A stretch of DNA of 64,000 nt from Caprella mutica (GCA_947561585.1 CANNZV010000344.1:203367-267366); one strand, 5' to 3'; shown: positions 43,580 through 54,439, numbered from the stretch's first letter. Program-made: numbers and translations. The notes: generated from the letters alone by a model not told the origin.

Positions 43580-43830
43580 GCCACACTGCAGGATATGAAA
43601 CATTTTCCCAAGACTCTCTGCAACAAATCTGAGCCTAATTTTAGATCTCTGCGAGTCTGTGGGAGATCTTGAATTAATTCCTATGTTACCATTAATTTAA
43701 CTCATTAGCTGAAGGAGAGTTTTGAATTAATTCCTATGTTACCATTAATTTAGCTGCAGGAGAGTCTGAATCTGCTGCTGTCTGCTGAGAGTAACTCTCC
43801 CTCAAATTCAAATCTTTGCAGGGCAAGAAA
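43580..43830. repeat. CCAGTCTG-group relict, arm type A
   Basis: Two copies of TTAATTCCTATGTTACCATT flanked by GGAGAGT and GCAGGAGAG words. Termini are decayed (GCAGGATATGAAACATT instead of GCAGAATATGGAACATT). Confidence 0.7.
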
Positions 43831-43924
43831 CACAATATACAGAGTAGATATATTGATTGTTGTCCTATTAAATGTAACAATTTTTGTTTGTTTAAAAAGA
43901 CAATATTTTTCCATTACCCTAGTA

Positions 43925-44512
43925 ACCTAGGGACTGGTCCATGCGCGCCAGTCCTCATGAAAAAATATTAATAATTTTATTTTCAAACCGAATTGGAAGC
44001 TGTCTTTTCCTTACTTTAACTTTTCAGTATAGTTACATATGATTGTACAAAAAAAATGTGATTAAAGGCAAGATACTCATATTATGAGCATTTATTCAAA
44101 TATACAGGGTGTCTCAATAAACCCGAGATACAACTTTAAGTCAGTATATTTCAAAAACTATTAAAGGTAGCTACATCTTTCTTTCTGGCATCTTTTTCAT
44201 TGTTGAATCCTTCTCCATCATCAATTAAATTTTCATCAAGTTTTATTTATTTTTATGAAAGTTAAAAAGATACTATTGATTGGTGATTAAAAATGCTTTT
44301 AAGCAAATAGTTAGAAAATCTAAGATATATTTATTTTTCAACTTTGCTTGTTAATTTTATTCTAAATTAGTTACTATTCTTTTGAGTATACCAATGGATG
44401 TATAAATATTTGATGAAGGTTTTTATAAAGACTAAATATCAAAAAGTCAAGTTGTTGAGATTTTATAACAGTTTTAGTGAGGACTGGTGCGCATGGACCA
44501 GTCCCTAGGTTA
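43925..44512. mobile_element. T element with long inverted ends
   Basis: Inverted ends ACCTAGGGACTGGTCCATGC with GCGCCAGTCCTCA at the left and TGAGGACTGGTGCGCATGGA with CCAGTCCCTAGGT at the right, about 590 bp overall. The interior is non-coding. It lies in the right arm of the foldback element; the exact target site is unresolved. Confidence 0.75.
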
Positions 44513-44720
44513 GTGAGCAAACTTTTAAGGGCTAGGTTACTTGAGTAAATAACAAAACAAATTAAATGCATAAATTAGAAAAATTCCCTATCTTTGAACA
44601 TACAGAAAAGAAATCGATCGATGGCGCACTATAGACTGATATCTGCGATAAAATGTGCTAATTAGATGTTGCCTGTAGGTACAAACTAAAATAAAGATAT
44701 AATTCAAACGCGCATCTATC

Positions 44721-45341
44721 ACATGTTTCAAAGTATGGACAAAGACGCCAGTATACTGGCGAATTTTGAGGGGTGAATTAAGTTTAGAAACCTGTAAATA
44801 ACAAGTAAATCACTCATACCTAGTCTCAAGTGATACACATGCATCCCAGTCTGAAAAGAATGTCTCCACAGGCCCATGATTTTTTTTTACCAAAATTGGG
44901 ATTCAGGCAGAGCATATAACATTGCCAGTCTGGAAAATATCTTAGGCTAACAGATGAATTTTGAACGCTAAATGCTGCGGATTATGCAGTTCCCATTAAT
45001 TATTAGTTTTATCACTGTATTTTAAGGTTTGCTAAACTCGAACAGAGTAATTATTCCATCAGAAAAGACCTCTTTTCCAGAGTGGTAACCACTAACATGG
45101 GAACATAGGAATTAAATAAGACTTGGACGCAGGATTAATGATTGATCCACAAATCCTGCTGCACTTTTCAGACTGGCATGCATCAGACATGATGCAGAAG
45201 GATGTTTTCAAGTGTGAAATCTTCATTATGATGTCCTATTTCTTCTTCAAAGTTCAAAGTTTCTTAAATCAGTTAAATGTGGCGACCTTGATCCATTTTC
45301 TCACAAAACTGGAGACTTTCCTGCCACACTTTGAAACAAGG
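44721..45341. mobile_element. K-family element with nested H-type insertion
   Basis: Starts ACATGTTTCAAAGTATGGAC and ends CACACTTTGAAACAAGG. Exact 8-bp duplication CATCTATC at 44713-44720 and 45342-45349. Split by the element at 44846-45176. Confidence 0.85.
44846..45176. mobile_element. CCAGTCTG element, arm type H, with inner material
   Basis: Ends CCAGTCTGAAAAG and CTTTTCAGACTGG, exact 8-bp duplication CATGCATC at 44838-44845 and 45177-45184. A D/J-type segment starts inside at CCAGTCTGGAAAATATC (44925) and ends near TTTTCCAGAGTGG (45085). The core variant ATGGGAACATAGGAATTAAA follows at about 45097. Confidence 0.85.
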
Positions 45342-45349
45342 CATCTATC

Positions 45350-46083
45350 GATAATCGACCTATCATCAATAGTTGCGCTATCGATCGATCATCGATGGAT
45401 TATGGCTGCGCAACTAATGATCAGTAAATCGCACAGCGAAATCAGTCTATATTAAAATTGTTATATTGCAGGCCAATCTGTATTTGGTACATAAAATCCC
45501 ATTGACTTTTTAAAAAATCTGAAAAATCCACCAATAATTTTGTTGATCCATCAACATTTTCCCAATTTAGCCACCAAAAATTAATGGTACCTACTACCTA
45601 GGTATCTACTATCTAACATAGGAATAAATAGATAAAAATCCACCGACTTTGATAGAATATTATTTTCTAAGGGGGAAATATTCCGCCGCCAAGTCGGTGG
45701 ACTTTAGGCTACAGACTGGATTGCAGTTGCAGGTCAGTCAAACGCGCGTGAAATTTATACCTACCATCGTTCGACGTTCGGCAAAATAATATAAGCTAGG
45801 TGGCAAGATACCTAGGTATATTCAATTATTCAACAAAATACAATAATTCATAAAGTTCTACCTTGAATTGCCTTTTCATCAGCTTCCTCAATTGCATCTC
45901 TTTCTTCTAACTACTTCCATTTCTTTAGATCGAACTTAGTTTTCTCATCAAAACCTGGATTCATTCATTCTCATTTCCTTGTCTCTCTCTCTCTCTTCAC
46001 AATTTGCCTTTGATTGGTCTCTGCAGCCCCAGTGTCCTTCTCCTTTCATCCTCTAGCTCCCTAATGTCCAACATAATGATATG
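45350..46083. other. Intergenic sequence with repeat relicts
   Basis: A GCGC-ATCGATCG patch (45345-45440) echoes the foldback element. At 45480-45720 a diverged type-B relict has CCACCGACTTT words and ATCTAACATAGGAATAAATA. The rest to 46083 is featureless host flank of the LINE. Confidence 0.5.
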
Positions 46084-46097
46084 TACTGAAGGAAATT

Positions 46098-46950
46098 ATT
46101 ATTATTATTAAAAATATTTAAGGAGTTTAGAAAAAAATACCTCTCACTCCTGGATCTTTCAATATAACTATCTATTTTGTTCACTATATTAAAATTTATT
46201 GTGATTAATTATCAAAATATGTAGTTTCTTTATCAAATATATAAACAGTAATATACTTAATCAATAACAATTAAACTAAATCATAATTTTCCATTTTTTA
46301 TCAAATAGCTATATATCTAAAAAATACATAAATAATATTATTCATAGCATTAACAAGAAACATTACAAATTGTATACTTATACTTAATTTTAACATTTAA
46401 ATCTTTTAGTTACTTTGTCAAATATATATTTAAAATGTATAAATATTATTATTCTTAACATTAAGTTCAAATTAATAAGCTTCTTTCTCAAATATATAAT
46501 TAATTAATATATCTATATAGTATCATTAATATACTTAGTGAAAAACATTGATCTATTATTCTATAATTATTCTTAACAACTATTCTTATAACTATTCTTA
46601 TATTTATTCTTAATATTAACAATTAAATCAATTAATCACTCTTATCAAATATATATTTAAAATATATAAATTTCATTATACTTAACATTAAAACTAAAAT
46701 CAGATATCTTCTTTTTCAAATATATATTTAAAATATATAAATAGTATCATTCATACATTTAACAAGAAACATTAATCTATTATAAGTTCTATAATTATTC
46801 TTAATATTAAAATCTACAAAATTATTCTATCAAATAGTTACTCACTATGTGCAAATACACAAAGAAACACTCAGCTATAACAGACAAATAAGGTACCCTA
46901 GTGAGCATTTCTATAAGACACTGATACTGATTTTGTTCTAGTTAGACAAG
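46098..46950 (-). other. LINE 3' UTR with AT-rich internal repeats
   Basis: Segments such as CAAATATATATTTAAAATAT, AACAAGAAACATTAATCTAT and TCTATAATTATTCTTA recur three to four times at intervals of 100-200 bases, so the 3' UTR grew by tandem duplication. It ends in the TAA repeat at 46097. Confidence 0.75.
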
Positions 46951-49900
46951 CTACAATCTCTTCAATCTGTCTGTCTGCAATATATATTTTATGAGAATTT
47001 TGAGTATCTCTCCCCTTTTTCCAATCAGTTCTTCATTTCCCCCTAGGATATCTTTCAAAGTAGGGAAATTAATGTCAATTGCTGCTAAATTTCTGAACAT
47101 TACCATTCTCTGATCTTCATAAAGTGTGCAAGTAAGTAAATAATGTTCAACTGTCTCAGGTGTGGTGCACTCTGGACAGTTTGGATCTTCAGTCAAACAG
47201 AATCTATATAAATACTGGAGTACACCAACGTGACCCATTCTCAGTCTGTGTATGACTGTTTCCCATCTGCGACAGTGGAATTCACCAACAAGACCATTTT
47301 TGGATATATTATCTCTTATGTCTCGAAGGAATAAGCCTTTACCAGTCGTATCAGTTGTGAATTTCCATGTTTCATCCCAATGTCTTATGAAACATGTCTT
47401 TAGTTTACTAATGTTTTCTTCCTTAGTCAGTTCATAGAGCTCACTAGCTATATTATCATGTCCTTTTTGAGCTGATTGGTCAGCTATTTCATTCCCTATT
47501 ATTCCACAGTGGGCCTTTACCCAGTGAAGTTTCACAGTTCTATATCTATTTAGTTCATATAGTAGCCACTTAATTTTATTTACTATAGTTTTATAAGTTT
47601 CAGGATCTCCTATAATCAGTTTCAGTGATGATAAAGAATCTGTAAATATCAACACCTGATCATCAGCACTTTTTTCAAGATGAAGAAGGGCTTGCCATAT
47701 TCCAAATAGCTCAGCACTAATAACAGAATGTGACCCTCTAATCTTCCAACAGACACTTATATTCTGGTCTGGTATGTATACACCTGCTGCAGTGTATTCA
47801 GTTCTATCTACAGTCTTTTTAGAGCCATCACTAAATATAAATTTGTAGTTTGGATAGGATTCAGTTGTATATTTTATGAAAGAATCATTATCCATAATTT
47901 TTTCTGTAGCTTCACAGATAACATATTTTTGAACACTTAACCAAGGTGGCATGTCCACAGATTCAGTTGGAACCCTTTTCAGAGAGGACAGTTCATAAGT
48001 AGAGAGCAGCTTACATGCTCTGTTACAGAGTGATTGAAATGGATATTCATGAGGCATATTTTTGTTCACACCAATATTTAATGTCTTCACTGTATGATCT
48101 TTATCTGGTTTATGTTTTAGCTTGATGAACTGCTTCACAGTTAGATAATCTCTTTGCAACCCTAATGGTGGAACAAAGCTTTCTGCTTCCAAGGAGACTA
48201 TAGGTGTTGTACTCCTTGCACCCAAAATACTTCGTAATGAACCATTTTGAACTGTTTCTAATTTCTTCAAGTTTGTTTTGGATGCAGAAGCATATAATGA
48301 GGCACCATAATCAAGTTTGGCTCTAACATAGGATATGTAGAAATTTCTCAGAATTCTAGTTGATGCTCCATAGCTTGGTGAAGAAAAGACTTTTATTAAA
48401 TCTAGTCTTCTCATAGAGTCTGTCTTGACATAATCTATGTGGGCTTTCCAATTAAGGTATGGAGAGTCCAAGATCATTCCAAGTAGTCTCTGTTCTTTAA
48501 CAGTTTCAATCACTTGGTTATTTATCCTCAGGATTGGGCATGTCATTCTCTTTTTGGTAAAATGTTGCATTTTAGTTTTTTGTGGATTTAAGATTAAACC
48601 CCACATATTTGCCCACTCAGTGAATTTCTGAATATATTGCTGCAAGTTTCGTTTGACAGAAAGAGGATCTGCTCCCGAACAAGTTATTGTTATGTCATCA
48701 GCATATATGTGAATTTTTACATTATCATCATCAGGAATGTCAAATAACATAGCATTGAACAGTAGGGGAGACAGAACTGCTCCCTGGGGAGTGCCTGCCT
48801 TCAGTTCCACTGAGTCAGAGCTGGTCCCCTCAAAGAATACCTTTATATGCCTATCTGAAAAATAGTTTGCCAGCCATCTGATCATTTTTCCTTTAATTCC
48901 AGCCTTTGCCAATTTATAAACTAGTCCCTCACCCCAGACAGTATCGAATGCACTTTTAAGATCAATGTAGAGAGTCAGACAAATGCCATTTGTGGCAAGG
49001 GCTTCTCTTATTTCATTCTCTACTCTTAAAAGAACATCCATTGTTCCCAGGCCTTTCCTGAAACCACACTGCCATACAGAGAGGATAAACTTTTTTTCTA
49101 ATACAAATTCTAATCTGTTCTTAATAATTCTTTCCAGAGCTTTTCCCATACAGGACAGAAGAGTTATTGGCCGGTAGGATGATGCTAGTTGCTTTGGTTT
49201 GGAGGGCTTCAGAATTGGAATAACAGTACCCAATTTCCAAGCTGTAGGTACTATTCCAGTTTCGTAACTCTGGTTCATGATATCTAATAATTCAATTAGT
49301 TGTTCTTGTTTGAGAGCTTTAAGCAAACTGTATGGGATATCATCTTCACCAGGAGATGTATTTTTTGACTGAGCAAGTGAACTTTTTAACTCCTCCAAAG
49401 TTATTTCCACATTATAGCTTTCTTCCCGGTTCAATGATGAAGCCTGTTGCAGAGTACTATGATAATCACCCAACTGCTGGTGGTGACCAGTGTTAGCTTG
49501 TGTTTGTAGGTGCTTGGCAATGAGATTTGCTTTACCTTCTGAGTCTACAATTAGGTCATCTTGATCTTGCAGTGGAGCAGTATTTGGTCTTAAAATCCTC
49601 TTAAAAGCATGAAGTTTCCTCCATACTTCTGCTGGAGGTGTATCAAAATGGATATCCGATATGAAGGTTTTTAGGTGTTCTCGTTTTTTCTTATATGTTA
49701 TATCTTTTGCTTGCCTTTGTTTTTCTTTATAAGTTTCTATATTTACAACAGATGGATATCTTATCAAATTTTTTCTGGATTTATTTCTTTCTTTTACTGC
49801 ATCATAGCATTCATTGTCCCACCAGGGTGCAGATTTGGTGGATCTTATAATTCCACTTGTTTGCCCAATCTCCACTAGTGCTGTGTCATAGATTCGATTA

Positions 49901-50715
49901 GTAAGATCACTAACTAGGGTATCAATATCATTGGGTTTGGACACTTTACTAGAAGAAATATTGCTGGAAAAGGATTTCAAGTTTGTTTTATTTATTTTCC
50001 ATTTCTTTCGGGTTTTCACCAAATATGTGAGAGGATTGCAATTTACAGTTATTTTAATGGGAGCGTGATCACTCCCTACATCATTTAGCCGATCTAGCTT
50101 AACAGAAGCAGCAATATTTGAGCTTGATAAGCACAGATCCAGGTTAGAAAGCCTACCAGTAGCTATATCTAAGTGGGTGTAAAAGTCCAGTGGATTACAG
50201 AGACATACATCAGTTGTGGTTAGGACATTTTCTAAACTTTTTCCAGTTGCATTGCTCTGTGTACATCGGCTAGATATAATTTGACTATGTGCATTAAAAT
50301 CTCCTAATATAATGAATTTGTTTCCTAGTTGGTTAACATAATGAATAATTTCATCAACACCTACATTATGATTTGGGTTATAAATGTTTAGAATTGTAAT
50401 TTGATTAGTACCTGTTAGGTAAATCTGAATTGCTTGGAACTCCAAAAGTCCTTCAGGATATGGATTTAGATCTATAGTTCTATAGTGTATACCCTCTCTC
50501 ACCAATAAACCCAAACCTCCACCTCTAGCTCCTCTGTGTTTCCACTCAGCTCTGTAGTTGTAAACACTAGGAGAATGGTTGGTAATCCACGTTTCACACA
50601 GAGCAACAAAATCAGGTTTCTCTACATGTATGAGTAACTTTATTTCACCCAATTTATTGTTCAGGCTTCTGCAGTTCAGTTGAATACCAGTTAGAGGATG
50701 CTTTGTAGTATTCAT
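46951..50715 (-). CDS. LINE ORF2: endonuclease, reverse transcriptase, RNase H (1254 residues)
   Basis: Encodes target-primed reverse transcription. The APE-type endonuclease occupies about residues 1-230 (QLNCRSLNNK, ALCETW, ILGDFNAHS near 138, GSDHAPI near 215). The RT domain spans about 440-780 (PYSLLKALK, YRPITLLSCMGKALERI, LYIDLKSAFDTVWGEGL, AGTPQGAVLSPLLFN, IYADDITIT near 672). RNase H follows (FIFSDGSKK near 962, ISAELFGIWQAL, IFTDSLSSLK, HWVKAHCGIIGNEIAD near 1065). A C-terminal CPECTTPETVEHYLLTC finger lies near 1180. Uninterrupted. The start codon overlaps the ORF1 stop as ATGA (50715-50712), which suggests termination-reinitiation. Confidence 0.95.
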   Translation of the reverse strand: MNTTKHPLTGIQLNCRSLNNKLGEIKLLIHVEKPDFVALCETWITNHSPSVYNYRAEWKHRGARGGGLGLLVREGIHYRTIDLNPYPEGLLEFQAIQIYLTGTNQITILNIYNPNHNVGVDEIIHYVNQLGNKFIILGDFNAHSQIISSRCTQSNATGKSLENVLTTTDVCLCNPLDFYTHLDIATGRLSNLDLCLSSSNIAASVKLDRLNDVGSDHAPIKITVNCNPLTYLVKTRKKWKINKTNLKSFSSNISSSKVSKPNDIDTLVSDLTNRIYDTALVEIGQTSGIIRSTKSAPWWDNECYDAVKERNKSRKNLIRYPSVVNIETYKEKQRQAKDITYKKKREHLKTFISDIHFDTPPAEVWRKLHAFKRILRPNTAPLQDQDDLIVDSEGKANLIAKHLQTQANTGHHQQLGDYHSTLQQASSLNREESYNVEITLEELKSSLAQSKNTSPGEDDIPYSLLKALKQEQLIELLDIMNQSYETGIVPTAWKLGTVIPILKPSKPKQLASSYRPITLLSCMGKALERIIKNRLEFVLEKKFILSVWQCGFRKGLGTMDVLLRVENEIREALATNGICLTLYIDLKSAFDTVWGEGLVYKLAKAGIKGKMIRWLANYFSDRHIKVFFEGTSSDSVELKAGTPQGAVLSPLLFNAMLFDIPDDDNVKIHIYADDITITCSGADPLSVKRNLQQYIQKFTEWANMWGLILNPQKTKMQHFTKKRMTCPILRINNQVIETVKEQRLLGMILDSPYLNWKAHIDYVKTDSMRRLDLIKVFSSPSYGASTRILRNFYISYVRAKLDYGASLYASASKTNLKKLETVQNGSLRSILGARSTTPIVSLEAESFVPPLGLQRDYLTVKQFIKLKHKPDKDHTVKTLNIGVNKNMPHEYPFQSLCNRACKLLSTYELSSLKRVPTESVDMPPWLSVQKYVICEATEKIMDNDSFIKYTTESYPNYKFIFSDGSKKTVDRTEYTAAGVYIPDQNISVCWKIRGSHSVISAELFGIWQALLHLEKSADDQVLIFTDSLSSLKLIIGDPETYKTIVNKIKWLLYELNRYRTVKLHWVKAHCGIIGNEIADQSAQKGHDNIASELYELTKEENISKLKTCFIRHWDETWKFTTDTTGKGLFLRDIRDNISKNGLVGEFHCRRWETVIHRLRMGHVGVLQYLYRFCLTEDPNCPECTTPETVEHYLLTCTLYEDQRMVMFRNLAAIDINFPTLKDILGGNEELIGKRGEILKILIKYILQTDRLKRL

Positions 50716-52460
50716 TTCTTTTTACTTTTCTTCTTTTTACCTTGCTTAAAAAAGTTTTCCTTTTTATGTCGTCTTCCATGATTTTTGAGTTTCCGTTTTA
50801 TTTGCGTTCCTTGTTCAGTAGTAGATTGGGTTGAAGTTTCATCAGATTCTGAGTCTTCTTCAGATTCTTGCTTTTCAGATTTTGAGTCTTCTTCTAGACT
50901 CATAGATTCTATTACTTTGGGTTTATTTCTATTCCGAGCATTAGTTACTAATTTCAGAGTCCCCTCAACTTCCATAGATTCTGTTTGTGTTTCAGCATTA
51001 CTAGTTTTTGTTGAATTTTTATTGAATAATTTACTAACAGCATCTTTAATTATTTTTTCTTTATCTGACTTGGATACACTCATGATGTCACTTTGGAATA
51101 TTTTCAAAAAGCATGATATTAAGTTCTCTATTAATTCATTTTGTGAATAAGGCAACATGTTCTCAGTGGCTGAGTTTGGGTTTTTCACTATTTCATGGGG
51201 TCTCCTGCTCTCATTCAGATTGTTGTTGTCAATTTGTTCAGAACGGTTTGTTAAGGCATCTCTGTATGTCGGTCTGTCATTTCTCAGCTCTCTGTTTTGA
51301 GTAAGATCATTTTTCTGATTTCTGTTCATAATACCCTGGATCTGTTTAGTACCTTTGTCATTTGTTTTGTCAAGTACTTGAGATCTGGCTTGTGCATATG
51401 GTATAGCGCTATTTGCACGAACTGCTTCAATTTGTCTTGCCGTGTTATAGTAACTGCATTCTTTGGTGTTAGCTACATGTCTACCATTACAGTTAGCACA
51501 TTTGTATTGTTCTGGACTCTTGTTACAGCTTTCCTCTTTATGATCTTCAGCACAAAGTCTGCATTTAGTTGGGCTTTTGCAGCTTCGTGCAAAATGACCC
51601 ACTCTCTGACAATTAAAGCATCTTCTAGGCTCTTCCACAAAAGCTCTAACCTTATAGAAGCTATGGCCAATAGTCACAGAGGAAGGCAAAGTCTCTGTTT
51701 CAAATGTCAGCTTAACTGATGCAGAATCAATCCAACCATTATTCTCATCTCTTCTTTTCAATCTTTCTAGGTTTATCAGTTTAGCACTGCTATTTCTGAC
51801 AATCATGTATTCTTGGATTTCTTCTTTTGAGATTTCACAACTGATTGGAGATATAACCCCATATTTAAATCTGTTATGAGAAGCAAGTGTACATGTAACA
51901 TTCCAATTACCCAATTTATTTATTTTTGTCAGAGAATCAATATCTGACCTAGACATTTCTTCAATTTCAATGGTAATCAGATTCATTTTCAGATTAGTTC
52001 GGACATTTGTTTCAAACTTTTTGAAAGGGCTCATCTCAAATTCTTTGCAAAATTTGATAGGATTATTAATCATCTCCCTATTTTTTGGGTCAACATTTCG
52101 CAATAGAAATACCGTCTTTTGTCCAATGCTCCTAAGGGTATTGTTCATTGGAGGCACATTCATTCTTCCTTGAAATTCTGGATTAGAGTCACAGTCATTA
52201 GACTGAGAGATATTAACATGTAAATCAGGAATTCTATGCGGAGGCACATTATTATTCAGAATTTCAGAGTCTAAGTCCAACTGGGTTTCAGGTATTCTAT
52301 CATAATTTTCATTTTCAAATCCTTCGAAGCCCAATTCTTTGGTCTTAGAATGAGAATCCACAACTACATTTTGGGTTGGAGTTCCAAAGGCCAGAATTTC
52401 ATCTTCAACATCCAAGATGGAAGTTTTAGGCAGAAATTCAGTCATTTTTGACACCAACAC
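50712..52460 (-). CDS. LINE ORF1: gag-like RNA-binding protein (582 residues)
   Basis: Gag-like ORF1 product expected to bind the element RNA. The acidic N-terminus (VEDEILAFGTP) is followed by an RRM-like or gag fold region, then cysteine knuckles CFNCQRVGHFARSC (near 277), CRLCAEDHKEESC and CANCNGRHVANTKEC, a polar linker, and a very basic tail (RRHKKENFFKQGKKKKSKKK). The start chosen is the first Met; a second at residue 6 (MTEFLPK) fits a Kozak context and could be the real one. Overlaps ORF2 by four bases. Confidence 0.92.
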   Translation of the reverse strand: MLVSKMTEFLPKTSILDVEDEILAFGTPTQNVVVDSHSKTKELGFEGFENENYDRIPETQLDLDSEILNNNVPPHRIPDLHVNISQSNDCDSNPEFQGRMNVPPMNNTLRSIGQKTVFLLRNVDPKNREMINNPIKFCKEFEMSPFKKFETNVRTNLKMNLITIEIEEMSRSDIDSLTKINKLGNWNVTCTLASHNRFKYGVISPISCEISKEEIQEYMIVRNSSAKLINLERLKRRDENNGWIDSASVKLTFETETLPSSVTIGHSFYKVRAFVEEPRRCFNCQRVGHFARSCKSPTKCRLCAEDHKEESCNKSPEQYKCANCNGRHVANTKECSYYNTARQIEAVRANSAIPYAQARSQVLDKTNDKGTKQIQGIMNRNQKNDLTQNRELRNDRPTYRDALTNRSEQIDNNNLNESRRPHEIVKNPNSATENMLPYSQNELIENLISCFLKIFQSDIMSVSKSDKEKIIKDAVSKLFNKNSTKTSNAETQTESMEVEGTLKLVTNARNRNKPKVIESMSLEEDSKSEKQESEEDSESDETSTQSTTEQGTQIKRKLKNHGRRHKKENFFKQGKKKKSKKK

Positions 52461-52489
52461 TAATTAATTAGACTTTGGTCTAAGGCCTA

Positions 52490-52719
52490 GGGTCACGCAG
52501 GTAAATTGCGGCCCTTTAATTTTTAATTGCGGCCCTCTCATGAGAGTCTCTAAAACATTCTGAACTGAAATACATTAAAATGTTGCATAAATATCTAAAT
52601 AAGCGCAGTGCACGCTATAATTTATTAATTTATGTTTTTAACGAGTGTTTTGCAGCTATGATGTTTCTGTTGTTAGAGGCCGCAGTTAGTTAGGGTGCCG
52701 CAATTTACCTGCTTGACCC
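52490..52719. mobile_element. MITE family N, copy 2, inside the LINE 5' UTR
   Basis: Begins GGGTCACGCAGGTAAATTGC and ends GCAATTTACCTGCTTGACCC. TA lies on each side (52488-52489, 52720-52721). 230 bp, non-coding, sharing its interior with 4172-4436. It sits about 30 bases upstream of the LINE ORF1 start. Confidence 0.88.
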
Positions 52720-53255
52720 TATAACAGTTTTATAAAATAACTAACAAATTTGTATTTAAATTAGATACCTAACTATCTCAAGTCTTATGCTATCTAGATA
52801 TCAAACACCAGCTACCTACTTGTATATTCACAATCTACCTATAGTAAAAAAAAGTTAAGTAATAAATTTCCTTAGTTCACTACTGCTAAGCTAAATTCCA
52901 ACCAAATGTTAATAAATATAGGTATATAGAAAAAAAAATTGCCCGGCTTATCTTGCACTACTTATCTAGTAGTTAGTAGTGAAGAAAGCCGGCAATATGT
53001 GGTGAGTTAGATTTGGTGGAAAGCAATATACTCGAGGATATTGGCTAGAGGTGAATTTAGAACAAAATAGATAGGTATAATAGTACCTATTCGTAAATTA
53101 CTGTCAGGGAAAACAGGTAATGTAATTTCAATGCGTAATTTGATAGATTTTTCAGAACTTTATAGATCTAGCCGAGTGTTGTGCTCATCAAGAGGACAAT
53201 CTTCGTTTACAACCTTTCAGTTCGGAGTCTCAAATCGAACTCTACTGAAGGAAAT

Positions 53256-53640
53256 CCCGAGAATATTAATATTCCTTCTTAAGTTCTTTGGTAGTAGTAG
53301 GTGCTCAGAGGCGTGTTCCATCCTGTAACATTATCCAAATACAGTATTGACAATCAGGATGTTTGTTGACATGACGTCACCAAATCTACCTCCTAATTAA
53401 GATATAAATCATATAATAATTATAATTCAACTGATAAAAGACTTAACTGAGATGTAAAAATGATTAAATCAACCACACAGTAAAATTCTATAGCTGCAAA
53501 ACTCTCTAAATTTTAATTCAAGTGTGCTGCTTTTATTACGTCAAAATTACCACAACTTCGATTGTCAATACATCTGCATTTAGTGAGGTAACTGAACAAC
53601 ATTTTTCCGCCTTTTAGACATTTTATATTACCTCAGAAAA
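53256..53640. other. Host flank right of the LINE
   Basis: Continues the host sequence interrupted at 46083. AT-rich, no recognised element or gene. Confidence 0.4.
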
Positions 53641-53844
53641 TTGAATCACAATTGATAAACTGTGTGTTTCTCCCCTTGCCCTTCCAGTAGGACCTACTCT
53701 CCTAACTCCTTCCCACAAGAGGAGGGTGGTGTTCCGAAGAGAACGCCCGGCACTTTTCCCCATTATGTTTTATATAAACTATGTACTATTTGTCCCCTTG
53801 CCCTCCCAACATCCCTGAGCCCAGTCTGCAAAAGATGCATGAAG

Positions 53845-54267
53845 CCAGTCTGCAGAATATGGAACATTTTTCCAAGACTCTCTGCGGGAGTTTTTGATTG
53901 AATTTTTAGAAATTTGAGATCTCTGCGGCAGATCTTGAATTAATTCCTATGTTACCATTAATTTAGCTGCGGGAGATTTTGAATTAATTCCTATGTTACC
54001 ATTAATTTAGCTGCGCCAGTCTGGAAAAGTAGGTGCTTTCTGATGAACTAATTACTCTGTTGGAGTTTAACAGACTTCAAAAATTAATGGTAAATTGCTA
54101 AAAATTGTATAATCCGCAGCATTTAACATATAGAGTTCATCTGCTAGCCTAAGCAGTTTTCCAGACTGGTAGCTGCGGGAGATTCTGAATCTGCTACTGA
54201 AAGTCAGAGAGTAACTGTCTCTCAAATTAAAATCTCTGCGGGAGAAGAGACACATTCTGCAGACTGG
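53845..54267. mobile_element. CCAGTCTG element, arm type A, nested in C
   Basis: Ends CCAGTCTGCAGAATATGGAA and GACACATTCTGCAGACTGG, exact duplication GCATGAAG at 53837-53844 and 54268-54275. Two cores TTAATTCCTATGTTACCATT with GCTGCGGGAG words. It holds a 154-bp D element. Confidence 0.92.
54016..54169. mobile_element. CCAGTCTG element, short D type, nested in A
   Basis: Ends CCAGTCTGGAAAA and GTTTTCCAGACTGG, exact duplication TAGCTGCG at 54008-54015 and 54170-54177. The interior has TAATTACTCTGTTGGAG and CAAAAATTAATGGTAAATTG. Confidence 0.9.
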
Positions 54268-54439
54268 GCATGAAGTTTATCCGGCGACTATTGAGGCCTT
54301 GAATTTGGTCTATTGAATTATCCGGCGACAATTTCCTAATTAATTCCTATGTTTACATGTAATTAGTGCCTAGTGGAGAGATTTTTGGTTATTTTGGAGA
54401 GAAATTTTGAAATCACTTCAAAAATTAAATATCTGGAGA

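Larger units (their letters stand above)
43262..44640. mobile_element. 1.4-kb imperfect foldback element with nested insertions
   Basis: Outer arms: CATCGATCGATAGCGC, GATAGGGAATTTTT and TTTAATTTATTATTTTGTTA on the left are mirrored by AACAAAACAAATTAAATGC, AAAATTCCCTATC and ATCGATCGATGGCGC on the right. Inner arms: AATATTGTCTTTTTAA at left is mirrored near 43900. A T element (43925-44512) and an A-type relict (43580-43830) interrupt the right arm. Confidence 0.65.
46097..53242 (-). mobile_element. Full-length I-like LINE with open ORFs
   Basis: A 7.1-kb non-LTR retrotransposon on the minus strand. The 13-bp sequence TACTGAAGGAAAT is present at both ends (46084-46096 and 53243-53255) as a perfect target duplication. 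The 3' end is a TAA-type repeat (TTATTATTATTATTA on the plus strand). Contents in element sense: 5' UTR 53242-52461 (carrying an N-family MITE), ORF1 52460-50712, ORF2 50715-46951, and a long AT-rich 3' UTR. ORF structure, RNase H domain and TAA tail fit the I clade. Both ORFs are open, so it may be a recent or active copy. Confidence 0.92.
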
